Source: Lacipirellula limnantheis
GTDB lineage: Bacteria > Planctomycetota > Planctomycetia > Pirellulales > Lacipirellulaceae
Length of the DNA stretch: 64,000 nucleotides
Direction of reading: 5' to 3'
Assembly: GCF_007746075.1 (NCBI RefSeq)
Contig: NZ_CP036339.1
Span: 6,442,028 to 6,506,027 of the forward strand
Shown here piece by piece: positions 1-8,362 of this stretch. The notes below the pieces were generated by a model. The model was not told the origin of the DNA. It did no database searches and worked only from the letters and a program-made list of their open reading frames with translations. Positions within the stretch are counted from its first letter, which is position 1, and each line of letters starts with the position of its first letter. The position numbers and the translations under genes were made by a program.

Positions 1-133
1 AACCACAGAGTTCACAGAGAGCACAAAGGAAATACGGTAGACACGACTGCTCCTTTCACGGAACGCCTGCTCCGTCAGCTCAACAGCTGACAACCATCTC
101 TCTTCTCTGTGTCCTCTGTGTTCTCTGTGGTTA
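1..133. repeat. Palindromic repeat, CACAGAG family (copy 1)
   Basis: The left arm (1-30) is made of imperfect CACAGAG/ACACAGAG units. The right arm (98-132) is its inverted copy, ending CTCTGTGTTCTCTGTGGTT. Further copies lie at 12164-12258 and 34323-34411. The left arm starts at the window edge and may continue outside. Confidence 0.85.
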
Positions 134-164
134 ATGCATTTGATTGAAATCAATAAATTGACGC

Positions 165-854
165 CTACCGAACCGTCGCCGCAGCCGCCTTGCCCGATTC
201 CGTCTTCAAGTTCGGCGAATCCCCCGGCCCTTGCGGCTCTTCCGTCGGCCGCACGCCCGAGGCCATGTCGACGCGATTGGCGTCGCCGGCGAACGCCTTG
301 AGGTACTCCAACACCTGCACGTAGCTGCCGTACATCCGCATCGAGTCTTTCACGTAGATGAACGACGTACGAAAGCGGCTCTCCAGCCGCGTCCAGTTAA
401 CGATCGCGCGATCGATGGCGCCCAGCAGCACCAGCGCGTTTTGGCTCCGAAAGTTCAGCTGACTCCCCAGCGGAATATTGGGGTCCGATCCATCGACCGA
501 CCACGGCAAGTTAACGAGCCCGCCCGGCGCTTCCTGGATCTCGTCGCCGCCGAACGGCGCCGTCGAGCCGAGCAGCGTCTCGTTCGAATTGATGGCTCGC
601 TCAATGAGATCGCCGAGCGGCGTCTTCTCCGGGTTGTACGTCACGCGGCGCCGCATCCGATCGCAGGCGAGCAGATGTTCGACGTAGTGATCTTTCGTCG
701 TCTCATCGAGCCCGCCGCGAACGCCGAACTCGTCGTTAGCGACGACCTCGCTGCGAAAATCAAACAGCGGTCCCAGCGCCGCCAAAATGTGAAGGTTCCG
801 AAACTCCGTGATGATTCTGCGAAACTGCTCTTTTCCAGGGTCGCCGGCAGGCAT
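165..854 (-). CDS. Hypothetical protein, 229 aa
   Basis: I do not recognise this protein. The start is the ATG at 854, because AAAGGAGG sits 5 nt upstream on the minus strand; a longer reading to 899 has no such site. The product is soluble-looking, without a signal peptide or membrane segment, and ends in a Pro/Gly/Ala-rich tail. It lies about 90 bp downstream of, and on the same strand as, the YiiX-like hydrolase/protease cassette, so it may be the last gene of that unit. It has no cysteine cluster or nucleotide-binding motif. Function unknown. Confidence 0.7.
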   Translation of the reverse strand: MPAGDPGKEQFRRIITEFRNLHILAALGPLFDFRSEVVANDEFGVRGGLDETTKDHYVEHLLACDRMRRRVTYNPEKTPLGDLIERAINSNETLLGSTAPFGGDEIQEAPGGLVNLPWSVDGSDPNIPLGSQLNFRSQNALVLLGAIDRAIVNWTRLESRFRTSFIYVKDSMRMYGSYVQVLEYLKAFAGDANRVDMASGVRPTEEPQGPGDSPNLKTESGKAAAATVR

Positions 855-941
855 GGTGGCCTCCTTTGCTGAGTGAAACGGATTTGGAAAACGATGCAAA
901 ACTTGCGATTAAGAATGGGGATGGTCGAATGCTGAATGGGG

Positions 942-1838
942 TCAAAACGCCGAGTGCGAGGTTGTCCCCCCAATCCCTATTCCAAATTCCCCATTGATCT
1001 GAAAGTTTGTGGGCGCGATCTCATTGAACCGCTCGCGCAACTCGCGCCTCAGCCCGTCGGCCCACGCGCTTTGATTTGGATCAGCGTTGCTCTCGGCAAT
1101 CGCGTCCAGTCGGTCGAGCGCAAGGCGTCCTGCAACCGCGTCTTGTAGCGGGTCACGTCCTTCGAGCTGTGAAAGTCGTAGAAGTTCGCGAGCCTCGCGA
1201 TCGTCGCGCTCGATCGGGGATTGCTCGTCGACGACGATTGTCTGGCCGTGCTCGCAGGCGCGGCCGTTCTGAAACGGCGCAGCCGCAGCGGCGGTCGCCT
1301 CCTCAGAAGTTGTGAGTGGCGAGTCATGAGCGGCGAGTTGCGAGGACAAAGATTCAGCTTGTTGAAATGTTGGTTCTTTCTTTCGCAACTCGCGACTCAC
1401 AACTCGCAACTTTCGTCGCTTCAGCCCTCGACCAAACAACCAACCGCCGACGGTCGTCGCGGCGATGATCCCCCAACCGGCAGGCCCGCTGACGCCAAGC
1501 AGCGTGGTCGCCAGCGTCGCGGCAGCGCGAGCGACGCCGCTGACGGTCGCTGGCAGTTCACCGCCGCTCCCCGCCCCACTGGCGGGCGTCGATGGAATTT
1601 GCCGAAACTCCATCGCATCAAGCCGCGCAGCAATCGCCGCCATCGCATCGCCGCACTCGCACGATTGCCCCGGCGATTCAACGACTGGCGGCGTCGCCGG
1701 AGTCGTCACGATGGGCGTTTGAGGTTCCCCGCCAATCACTGGGCAGGTTCCATTAGGACAAACAAGGCCGCCGCGCGGCGCGTTCGCAAATGGTGATGAC
1801 GCTCCGCCATTCGCGCGCCGCCCCAAGACGCGTTCCAA
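942..1838 (-). CDS. Hypothetical TM protein with a palindromic repeat inside the frame
   Basis: The frame stays open for about 300 codons downstream of the trypsin-like gene. The start is uncertain: there is no ATG in a sensible position. TTG at 1838 or TTG at 1826 (with a weak GGA upstream) are the best choices, both within 25 nt of the protease stop. The middle has a hydrophobic glycine-rich stretch (around residues 100-130, with VSGPAGWGIIAATTVGGWLF) that looks like one membrane segment, followed by RGLKRRK. Residues about 142-178 are encoded by an inverted-repeat element of the GAGTTGCGAG type (1309-1410). The C-terminal third is acidic and helical-looking. It may work with the adjacent exported protease. 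Family unknown. Confidence 0.6.
   Translation of the reverse strand: MERVLGRRANGGASSPFANAPRGGLVCPNGTCPVIGGEPQTPIVTTPATPPVVESPGQSCECGDAMAAIAARLDAMEFRQIPSTPASGAGSGGELPATVSGVARAAATLATTLLGVSGPAGWGIIAATTVGGWLFGRGLKRRKLRVVSRELRKKEPTFQQAESLSSQLAAHDSPLTTSEEATAAAAAPFQNGRACEHGQTIVVDEQSPIERDDREARELLRLSQLEGRDPLQDAVAGRLALDRLDAIAESNADPNQSAWADGLRRELRERFNEIAPTNFQINGEFGIGIGGTTSHSAF
1309..1410. repeat. Palindromic repeat, GAGTTGCGAG family, inside a reading frame
   Basis: The left arm (1309-1344) consists of GTTGTGAGT, GGCGAGTCATGAG and CGGCGAGTTGCGAG units. The right arm (1384-1410) is the inverse (CGCAACTCGCGACTCACAAC). The element keeps the surrounding minus-strand frame open and so adds about 35 residues to that protein. 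Confidence 0.8.
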
Positions 1839-1846
1839 GAACCGAC

Positions 1847-2497
1847 CTAACGGCCACCCGTGCTGGCGTAGGTCACGCCGCCGCTTTCGCCCCACACCAC
1901 CGCCACGAGCCGGCCGCGGTTGTCGAAGACGCCGCCCCCCGAGTCGCCCGAACGCACGGCGCCGCCAATTCGCACGCTCGTTTGGCCGGGACTTTCCGAG
2001 TAGCCCAGGACAGGCCCCGCGACGCAGCGGTAGGCGCCTGTTGGCCCGAACCCGCACGCCGTGAGGTTGCCGACGGCAGCCGTCTGTTGATTGACTTCGA
2101 CCGCGAGCGCTGGCGGGCGAGCAATCTCCAGCGCGGCGAGGTCGGCCTGCTGATCGATCGCGACAACGAGCGCACCGTGACATTTGCCGTTGGGAAACTC
2201 CACGACTACTTGGCCTGTTCCCTCGGTGAATAAGTGCGCGCAAGTCAGCACCAATCCGCGTTCGCCGCTCGCCGTGACGTCGATGAGCGTGCCGCTGCCG
2301 ACGTTGGCGCCGCCGGAGAGCTGATTGTGGACGCGGCACGAAGCGGCGTTTGGCGCAGTTTGCACGCTCTGGCAATGCCCCACGGCAGGCCGACCAAGCA
2401 CTTCCAGCGACAAGCCGAGCAGCGACCAAACAAGCGCCGCCACGGCCGCGATTGCCAATTCGCTTTCCAAAAATTGCGTTTGCAGGTTGTTCTTCAT
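1847..2497 (-). CDS. Membrane-anchored trypsin-like serine protease
   Basis: This 216-residue protein has an N-terminal hydrophobic segment (about residues 13-35) that would serve as a signal peptide or anchor. The S1 chymotrypsin/HtrA-type catalytic triad is visible: His88 in LTCAHLF, Asp119 in QQADLAALE, and Ser186 in GDSGGGVFD. No PDZ domain follows, so it is a bare protease domain rather than a DegP-type enzyme. The start ATG at 2497 overlaps the upstream hydrolase stop by one base (TGATG), with GGGAGGGGTG just upstream, so the two genes are translationally coupled. It probably cleaves in the periplasm. The substrate is unknown, and the coupled hydrolase suggests a cell-envelope role. Confidence 0.85.
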   Translation of the reverse strand: MKNNLQTQFLESELAIAAVAALVWSLLGLSLEVLGRPAVGHCQSVQTAPNAASCRVHNQLSGGANVGSGTLIDVTASGERGLVLTCAHLFTEGTGQVVVEFPNGKCHGALVVAIDQQADLAALEIARPPALAVEVNQQTAAVGNLTACGFGPTGAYRCVAGPVLGYSESPGQTSVRIGGAVRSGDSGGGVFDNRGRLVAVVWGESGGVTYASTGGR

Positions 2498-3075
2498 CAC
2501 ACCCCTCCCAACGTGAACCGGTAGCGATAGAACGGACTCCGCGCCAGATCTGCCGGCTCGGTCAGTCGATCGGCCAAGTGCGGCACCGGGTCGACGCCGC
2601 CGCCCAGGCGGTCGGCCATCGCGCATGCCTGAGAACAAAATGGCGGCTGGTCCGCGACCCGACGGTCGTCACTGTCGGCGGCCACCCAAACACGCCACAC
2701 TGGCAGATGGCGCAGGGCCACGAGCCAAACGCCGCGGTAGCCGTAGTCGCAGCCAGCCAGCCGCCGGATGTAGCGCACGGCGCCGCGCCGATCGAACTCG
2801 CGCCAGCGCGCGCTCGGATTAACCTCGAAGACGTCAATCAAGCCCGGATGCTTACTGACCTGGCTCTGAAGCGTCACCGCGCGGCCCCCTTTCAGCTCGC
2901 GCACCTCGCAGCAGAACAGATCGTTCCCCCACCACACCGCCCGACCGGCGTGGGTGTAGTCGCTGCGTCCGGCGACGGCGATCAACCGCGCAATGGCGCC
3001 GCGCCCGCGAAAAAGCAGCAAATCGCCATCTTTGATTTGTCCGGCCACTTCGGACAAATTGACGTGACACCGCAT
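2497..3075 (-). CDS. YiiX/NlpC-P60-like permuted cysteine hydrolase
   Basis: This 192-residue protein resembles the circularly permuted papain-like amidases (YiiX/YebB group of NlpC/P60). The catalytic His comes early (His42 in DYTHAG) and the Cys late (Cys147 in PPFCSQAC), with Glu57 (CCEVRE) as a possible third residue. Such enzymes hydrolyse amide or ester bonds in peptidoglycan peptides or lipids. No signal peptide is evident. The start at 3075 is chosen because AGGGGG lies 8 nt upstream; a longer frame to 3114 lacks a site. It is the first gene of a leftward cassette that continues into the trypsin-like gene. A leftward terminator hairpin lies immediately upstream. Confidence 0.75.
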   Translation of the reverse strand: MRCHVNLSEVAGQIKDGDLLLFRGRGAIARLIAVAGRSDYTHAGRAVWWGNDLFCCEVRELKGGRAVTLQSQVSKHPGLIDVFEVNPSARWREFDRRGAVRYIRRLAGCDYGYRGVWLVALRHLPVWRVWVAADSDDRRVADQPPFCSQACAMADRLGGGVDPVPHLADRLTEPADLARSPFYRYRFTLGGV

Positions 3076-3112
3076 TGGACTTCCCCCTGCCTTCGTTGCA
3101 CTGTGCAAGCGC

Positions 3113-3159
3113 ACAAAAAAAGCCCGCCGCGGATCCGAGTTGGATCAGCGGCGGGCTTT
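3113..3159 (-). terminator. Rho-independent terminator (leftward)
   Basis: A perfect 12-bp stem, AAAGCCCGCCGC / GCGGCGGGCTTT, with a 16-nt loop is followed on the minus strand by seven Ts. It would end the leftward transcript of the DNase I-like gene. It leaves under 40 bp for a separate promoter in front of the hydrolase cassette. Confidence 0.8.
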
Positions 3160-3359
3160 CGCGGATGGTCGATGTGCTCGACCTGCGCTCGATACCGTTT
3201 GACTGTGAACGCGACTCTAGCGGAGTGGGTGGCCCTTTTTCAACACAAAAGTTTCCAGAATTTTTCGGGCGGACAGTTCAGCGAATTTCGCGGCGCGCGG
3301 CCAATTTCTACGGTCTCGCGAAAGAATTCGATGCGGCAAACGAAACGGCGCCGGGAATG

Positions 3360-4433
3360 TTACCGCACCGCCGTCGTGGCGCGGCTCGCGATGCGACCGT
3401 TGTAGTCGCGCTCGTACGCGCTGAACTCGGCCCAAACTGGGAAGTGGTCCGATACCATTTCGGCCTGCGCGACGGACATGTTCAGCGGTTGGGCATAGTT
3501 GTAGACGCCCGAACGTCCCAAGTACTCGGTGGTCGACGGCGTATGAATGAGCAAGTTGTCGTAAAGCTGATTCTGCCGCGTGTTGCTGAAGACGCCGGCG
3601 CCGCGCACCAACGGCTTCAAGTCGGGAATCATCCCGAGACGCGTCTGGCCCATCTTCTGATCATCAGCGTTGAAATCGCCGAGCATGATGACGTCGTCCT
3701 CGTTGCCGCCGGCGCGGCGAACGACGCGATAGACTTCAGCGAGAGCCTGCAGTTCCTGTGCCAGCACCGGAGCGTCGGGGTCGGTGTGGACGTTCACCAG
3801 CGTGAAGGTGAAGGCAACGCTGGCGTCGACCTTGGTACTAAAACTGGCGACCAGCGGCTCGCGATGGAGCAGATTGTCGGGGTCGCCCACCGTATAAACG
3901 CTGACGCGATCGATCATGATCTTGTCGGTATTGAAGACGTATGCATACTGCTCGGTCGACTTGCTGTTGCCGAGGCGAGGGCCAACCACATAGTCGTAGT
4001 GGGCGCCGGCTGAATTCACCAGACGAACGAAGTCTTCCATGTGACGATCGTTCTGCGTGCGAATCTCCTGGATCGCCACCACGTCGAATTGCTGAATGAT
4101 CTTGGCGAGCGTATAGGCGAGGCGCGAGTCGCTCAACTTCTTGTCGCCAAAGACTTGAATGTTGAACGAAGCGATCCGAATCGTCGGCCCGTCGTTCAGC
4201 TGCGGCGCGGCGGCGCCGATGGTCACCGGCATGTTCGCCGTAGTGGCCTGCGGAAACGCGGGGGGATTCGCCGGCGCGTTGGCCCCAGGATTCCATGCGC
4301 CGGCCGTCGGCGCCGCTTGGGTCGGGGGCGCGTTCGCATCGACGGCGAGCTGATCCAGCCCGCCCCCGCTAAGGAACATCCACACGCCGCCCCCCAGGGC
4401 GATCATCGTCGCGAGTGATAATAGACGTTGCAC
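3360..4433 (-). CDS. Exported endonuclease/exonuclease/phosphatase family protein
   Basis: This 357-residue member of the DNase I-like metallo-phosphohydrolase superfamily carries the signature blocks in order: IRIASFNIQVFG, VVAIQEIR (metal-binding Glu), YVVGP, VNVHTDPD, MLGDFNADD, and the C-terminal SDHFPVWAEF (catalytic Asp-His). An N-terminal hydrophobic segment (SLATMIALGGGVWMFLSG) followed by a Pro/Ala-rich linker of about 60 residues indicates export or inner-membrane anchoring. GTG at 4433 is the start because AAGGAG lies 6 nt upstream; the frame continues upstream without support. The substrate may be extracellular DNA or a phosphodiester, and cannot be told from the motifs. Confidence 0.88.
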   Translation of the reverse strand: MQRLLSLATMIALGGGVWMFLSGGGLDQLAVDANAPPTQAAPTAGAWNPGANAPANPPAFPQATTANMPVTIGAAAPQLNDGPTIRIASFNIQVFGDKKLSDSRLAYTLAKIIQQFDVVAIQEIRTQNDRHMEDFVRLVNSAGAHYDYVVGPRLGNSKSTEQYAYVFNTDKIMIDRVSVYTVGDPDNLLHREPLVASFSTKVDASVAFTFTLVNVHTDPDAPVLAQELQALAEVYRVVRRAGGNEDDVIMLGDFNADDQKMGQTRLGMIPDLKPLVRGAGVFSNTRQNQLYDNLLIHTPSTTEYLGRSGVYNYAQPLNMSVAQAEMVSDHFPVWAEFSAYERDYNGRIASRATTAVR

Positions 4434-4527
4434 GGCCCGCTCCTTGGGCGCGAAAGATGAACGCAAATCCGTTTGCCGCGCGCCGCCGCGACACTGACGA
4501 TCCAAAGCAGGTCGTTATCCTGATCGG

Positions 4528-4602
4528 ATCGTCATCCTGAGCGCAGCGAAGGAACTAGCGTCACCAGTAGGACTAGATGCTTTGCTCCGCTCAGAATGAC
4601 AA
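4528..4602. repeat. Palindromic repeat, TCATTCTGAGCG family (copy 1)
   Basis: Left arm GTCATCCTGAGCGCAGCGAA and right arm TTTGCTCCGCTCAGAATGAC are inverted variants. A second copy lies at 8276-8362. It fills part of the 266-bp gap between the nuclease gene and moaB; I see no gene in the rest of that gap. Confidence 0.8.
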
Positions 4603-4699
4603 CGTAGCTGGGTCAACGAGGCGAGAGGCGGTGGAAGAGTACCGCACGCGAAGAATCGAGGCGAGAGAAGTTAGGCAACGTGGTCGAGCTACCGCCTTG

Positions 4700-5221
4700 C
4701 TACGACTTCGCTGCTAGCGTTGCCAGATGTCCCAGCTCAGGCAGGATTAGCCGCTCCATCGCCAGGCGAACGGCCGCGGTCGAACCCGGCATCAGAAAGA
4801 CGGCGGTGCGCTCGATCATTCCAGCGCACGCCCGGCTCAGCATCGCCGCCGAGCCGATCTCGTCGTAGCTGAGCAGTCGAAAGAGCTCGCCAAAGCCAGG
4901 CAGCTGCTTGGTGAACAGGCTGGCGACCGCGTCGGGAGTTTGATCGCGCGGCGCCACGCCCGTCCCGCCGGTCAGCAGGATGACGGCGACGTCGGATCGC
5001 GCCGCCAGCTCTCGCACGGCGTCGGCCACTGGGGTCGGCTCGTCGGCTACAATCCGACGGGCCGCAACGAAATGTCCGCCGACAGCCAGGAGCTCCGCAA
5101 TCACGTCGCCGCTCCGATCGTCGGCCAACGTGCGCGTGTCGCTGACGGTAACGACGCCGCAACCAACCGACTTCGCGCCGGCGGCATGATGCTCGGCGGC
5201 GGGGCTTTCTTGGCGGCTCAT
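4700..5221 (-). CDS. moaB: Molybdenum cofactor biosynthesis protein MoaB/MogA
   Basis: This 173-residue MoaB/MogA-fold protein adenylates molybdopterin before molybdate insertion. It shows the family blocks GVVTVSDTRTLADDRSG, LLTGGTGVAPRDQTPDA (MPT-binding loop), LSYDEIGSAAMLSRACAG and FLMPGSTAAVRLAME. The length matches the stand-alone MoaB family, and there is no MoeA fusion. ATG at 5221 is chosen; a GTG four codons upstream (5233) is equally possible, as neither has a clear Shine-Dalgarno. No other moa/moe genes are nearby, so it sits alone between an exported nuclease and a divergent HEAT-repeat gene. Confidence 0.9.
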   Translation of the reverse strand: MSRQESPAAEHHAAGAKSVGCGVVTVSDTRTLADDRSGDVIAELLAVGGHFVAARRIVADEPTPVADAVRELAARSDVAVILLTGGTGVAPRDQTPDAVASLFTKQLPGFGELFRLLSYDEIGSAAMLSRACAGMIERTAVFLMPGSTAAVRLAMERLILPELGHLATLAAKS

Positions 5222-5362
5222 GACGGGTTGCACCGATTTCGCAGGTCAATCGGGGCCGGTAAGCAGGGGAAAGGTGACTTCAGAATGACAGTCTTATTAT
5301 AATGGAAGCAGTTCCCATCGGGACCTCCCCGCACGCGGCTTCCGAGGAACTCAGGAACAAGA

Positions 5363-6580
5363 ATGCGTATCGCGAATTTTGCCGTGGGCCTGCTGGTCGC
5401 CTGTTCTGCGCCGCCGCTGCGCGCTGACTTATTCGAGCTCAAAGACGGCGGCGAAGTCGCCGGCTCCGTGATCGAGCGAGGCGACGAGGGCGACTACATC
5501 GTCCGCACCAACGACGGCGCTGAGGTTTCGCTCGACCGCAATTCCATCCAGCGTATCGTTCAGCATGACGAAGCGATGGCCGAGTACCGTACCAAGAGTC
5601 GCTCGGCGCCCGATACGGTCGAAGCCCATCGCGAGCTCGCCGAGTGGTGCCGCGCACGCAAGATGCTGCGCGAAGCGGACCATCATCTGGCTCGCGTCGC
5701 GGAACTCGATCCCGACGACGAAGACGCCCGGCGCAGCCTGGGCTATCAGCGCGTCGGCAACCGTTGGCTCACCAGCGACGACGTGATGACCGCTCGCGGG
5801 ATGATTTTTTTCGACGGCAAGTACAGAACTAAGCAAGATGCGGCGCTGCGCGACCGCGAGAAGAAGCAATCGTCGGTAAACGTTGATTGGTTTCAACAAA
5901 TCCGTTTGTGGCGGGGTTTTCTCGACAATCGCCGTCCCGAGCGCGTCGCCGAAGGCCAAGCTCACCTTCGGGCAATCAACGATCCGCAAGCGGCGCCCGC
6001 TTTGATCCGGGTCATGGAAGGGGAACAAGACGACGCCGTCTTCGAATTCTTCCTGCGCGTCCTCGCTCAGTTAGATCATCCCGAGGCGCTGCAGCAACTG
6101 GTGGCCTACACGCTCGATCCGGAGATCAATCCTGAATTTAGAGCCCAAGCCCGCGATTACTTGTTGCGTTGGCCGCGACCCGTGCCGATCGTGCCTTACG
6201 TCAACGCGCTGAAGAGCAAGGACAACAGAGTCGTCAATTTGGCGGGCGTGGCGCTCGGCCAGCTGAACAACCCAGCCGCCATCAGCCCGCTGATCGACGC
6301 GCTCGTCACCACGCACAAATACGTGATCCAACCCGGCGGCAGCGGCGGCGGCGACCAGATTACCGCGGGTTTCGGCACGCCTGGAGCGGGCGGCGGCGGC
6401 CTGAGCGTGGGCGGCAAAGGAGCTCAGGTCATCTCGCGCGATGAGAACAACGAGAAGGTGCTGCAGGCGCTCGTGAAGCTCTCCGGCAAACAAAACTTCG
6501 AGTTCGACGAGCCTGCCTGGCGGGCGTGGTACGTCGACATGCAGATGCGGCAGACGGTGAACGCCCGCCGCGATAAGTAG
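5363..6580 (+). CDS. Exported TPR/HEAT-repeat protein
   Basis: This 405-residue protein has a Sec signal peptide (residues 1-21, ending LRAD). A short beta-rich domain (ELKDGGEVAGSVIERGDEGDY) follows, common at the N-terminus of planctomycete exported proteins, then a TPR-like pair (about 75-130), and HEAT-like helical repeats (about 195-310). A Gly-rich loop (GGSGGGDQ, GAGGGGLSVGG) interrupts the last repeat. ATG 5363 has AGGAAC 5 nt upstream. It probably scaffolds proteins in the periplasm. The function is not known, and neighbours give no hint because moaB is divergent. Confidence 0.8.
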   Translation: MRIANFAVGLLVACSAPPLRADLFELKDGGEVAGSVIERGDEGDYIVRTNDGAEVSLDRNSIQRIVQHDEAMAEYRTKSRSAPDTVEAHRELAEWCRARKMLREADHHLARVAELDPDDEDARRSLGYQRVGNRWLTSDDVMTARGMIFFDGKYRTKQDAALRDREKKQSSVNVDWFQQIRLWRGFLDNRRPERVAEGQAHLRAINDPQAAPALIRVMEGEQDDAVFEFFLRVLAQLDHPEALQQLVAYTLDPEINPEFRAQARDYLLRWPRPVPIVPYVNALKSKDNRVVNLAGVALGQLNNPAAISPLIDALVTTHKYVIQPGGSGGGDQITAGFGTPGAGGGGLSVGGKGAQVISRDENNEKVLQALVKLSGKQNFEFDEPAWRAWYVDMQMRQTVNARRDK

Positions 6581-6623
6581 CGCCATTCGCGAAGATCCGT
6601 TTCGCCAGGATGAGCTTCGCGCC

Positions 6624-6705
6624 TAGCCGGACCGCCACGCGGTCCGGGCGGAAGCGTTGAGCAAGTTGGCGCTTCAAATCCCGGAGGCCGTGGGCCTCCG
6701 GCTAC
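6624..6705. repeat. Two compact GC-rich hairpins between convergent genes
   Basis: CCGGACCGCCACGCGGTCCG and, 40 bp further, GGAGGCCGTGGGCCTCCGG are near-perfect hairpins. They fill the gap between two convergent genes (stops at 6580 and 6739). They could act as terminators but lack T-runs and look like members of the repeat population of this genome. Confidence 0.7.
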
Positions 6706-6738
6706 TCCGTACGCGGTGAAGCGCTAGTGCGGAATGCG

Positions 6739-8118
6739 TTACGCCGCCGCGCGACGCTTCCGCTGTTCCCACCAGCTCTCGCTCACCATCGTCGCGGCGA
6801 TGCGGTCTTCGAGATTCGGCCGGAAGATCGTCAGCAACAGCAGGGGCAGGTACCAGGCGACGTACATCCCCCCTTCGTGCGGTTGCCAGAATTGGGCGCC
6901 CACCATGAGCGCGGCCGTGCAGCTAATCAGCACGCCGAGATTCTTACGACTCGGCCAGGCGACGAAGCTGATCGCCAGCGCCGAGAAGCCGATGATGATC
7001 GGGATGCGATAGACCGGCTCCCAGAATCGCCAGATTCCTTGCAGGTGATCAACCCGCGGCCAACGGATGCCGAGCATCTGCCGCAAATGCCCTAAGAATC
7101 TGTCGGGCCCGGCCGTTACGGCCATGGTGATGATCAGCGCCAGGATGGCGATCGACACGCCGAGGGAGAATCGCTTGACGCCGCGGTCCCAATAGAAACT
7201 GCACCAGAGCGAGAGGAGGAAAATCGGGTAGTAGATCGTCCCGGAAGCCAGCCCGATGAGCAGGCCAGCCACTAGCGGGCGACGATACATCACCACCGCC
7301 CACACCAACAGCGACGCGGGCAGGCAATGCTGCGGATCGCCGCACCACCGGGCCGTATACGGAAGCAGCAAGTACATCACTGCCGCGGCGATGCCGGCCA
7401 CCAGGTTATCGAAGTGCCAAGCCCCGATCAGCACGACCCCGGCCACGATCATCACTTGGGAAATGATCGCGACGACCCGCGCGGTGACGGTGCCGACGAC
7501 CTGTTGCTGCTGCAAGCGTTCCGCAGCGGTTTCGGGCGGAGCTTCGCTTGATTGGTCGATCACCGTTTGCGTCGAAATCCGCGGCAGCAAGTACAGCAGC
7601 CAGTACCCAGGGCCTTCGGTATCGAAGGTGTCAATCGTCTGATTCGCGTCGGAGTCGATCTTCGCCGTCTCGGCTTTGAGCTCGGCCGCGGGCAGCGCCG
7701 GCGACATGGCGGCCGGGCTGGGCCGCCCCGTAACGACGTTGGCCATTAAGAAAAACAGCAGCGAACTGCCCAAGAACGCCAGTCCCGCCGCGTTCAGATT
7801 CGGATCGAGCAGCGGCCGCCTTACCATCGCTGGGTCGATGAGCAACCGCAGCATCAGGATGCCGCTTACCGCGAACAGCCATTGGAAGCCGAGCTTCTGG
7901 ATATCGAGCACGTTCACGTCGCCGCCAAGCCCTTCTTGCTCGTAGCTGTAGAGGACCAGCAGCAGTCCCGGCGCCAACGAAATCAGTATGAAGAGATCGA
8001 CGTTGCGAACGCTAAAGACGCGGTTGAACTTGAAAAAGAGCGCGAGCAGCAGCAGCGACGAGAGGTAGGCCCAACTAGTGGGATTCACCCGCTCGTACTG
8101 AAACAGGATGTCGCTCAT
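6739..8118 (-). CDS. Polytopic membrane protein, about 10 TM segments
   Basis: The predicted product is 459 residues with hydrophobic segments spread from residue 15 to the C-terminus. An extracytoplasmic Pro/Ala/Glu-rich loop lies at about 140-200, and a basic RKRRAAA tail ends the protein. Spacing of the helices and short aromatic loops (WAYLSS, WRFWEPVYRIP) resemble GT-C/DUF2029-type glycosyltransferase-like membrane proteins, but no diagnostic motif was seen. ATG 8118 begins a sensible N-terminus (MSDILFQYERV) before the first helix; no strong ribosome site is visible. It lies 210 bp downstream of the MerR-TPR gene, on the same strand, with a palindromic repeat between. Confidence 0.7.
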   Translation of the reverse strand: MSDILFQYERVNPTSWAYLSSLLLLALFFKFNRVFSVRNVDLFILISLAPGLLLVLYSYEQEGLGGDVNVLDIQKLGFQWLFAVSGILMLRLLIDPAMVRRPLLDPNLNAAGLAFLGSSLLFFLMANVVTGRPSPAAMSPALPAAELKAETAKIDSDANQTIDTFDTEGPGYWLLYLLPRISTQTVIDQSSEAPPETAAERLQQQQVVGTVTARVVAIISQVMIVAGVVLIGAWHFDNLVAGIAAAVMYLLLPYTARWCGDPQHCLPASLLVWAVVMYRRPLVAGLLIGLASGTIYYPIFLLSLWCSFYWDRGVKRFSLGVSIAILALIITMAVTAGPDRFLGHLRQMLGIRWPRVDHLQGIWRFWEPVYRIPIIIGFSALAISFVAWPSRKNLGVLISCTAALMVGAQFWQPHEGGMYVAWYLPLLLLTIFRPNLEDRIAATMVSESWWEQRKRRAAA

Positions 8119-8275
8119 GCCGAGAGAGAAGCGCTGAGGGGGTGGGCGTCGTCGTCGGTCGCCGATTGAATCGTTCAACCGTCCCGAAGTTCGCCGGGAG
8201 GCCGCAGCCCTAGGATAAGCCGCAGGGCGCAAAGTGCAAGGCGGGAATGAGGTTGCGACGCGGGGCCGTCGTCAT

Positions 8276-8362
8276 CGTGAGGGGCCGTCATGCTGAACAC
8301 CTTGCGGTCATTATTGAACGAGCCGCCCTCATTCTGAGCGGAGCGACGAATCTAGCACGCCC
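8276..8362. repeat. Palindromic repeat, TCATTCTGAGCG family, overlapping a stop codon
   Basis: Units GTCATGCTGAAC and CATTCTGAGCGGAGCGACGA match the copy at 4528-4602. The right part (8329-8362) lies inside the MerR-TPR frame and supplies its last residues and stop codon. Confidence 0.7.

Noticed and set aside
1839-2429. Extension of the 942-1838 frame upstream to 2429 as one 495-residue protein
   Set aside because: This part is Arg-rich and overlaps the trypsin-like gene whose triad is complete. A frameshift fusion was considered but there is no slippery sequence.
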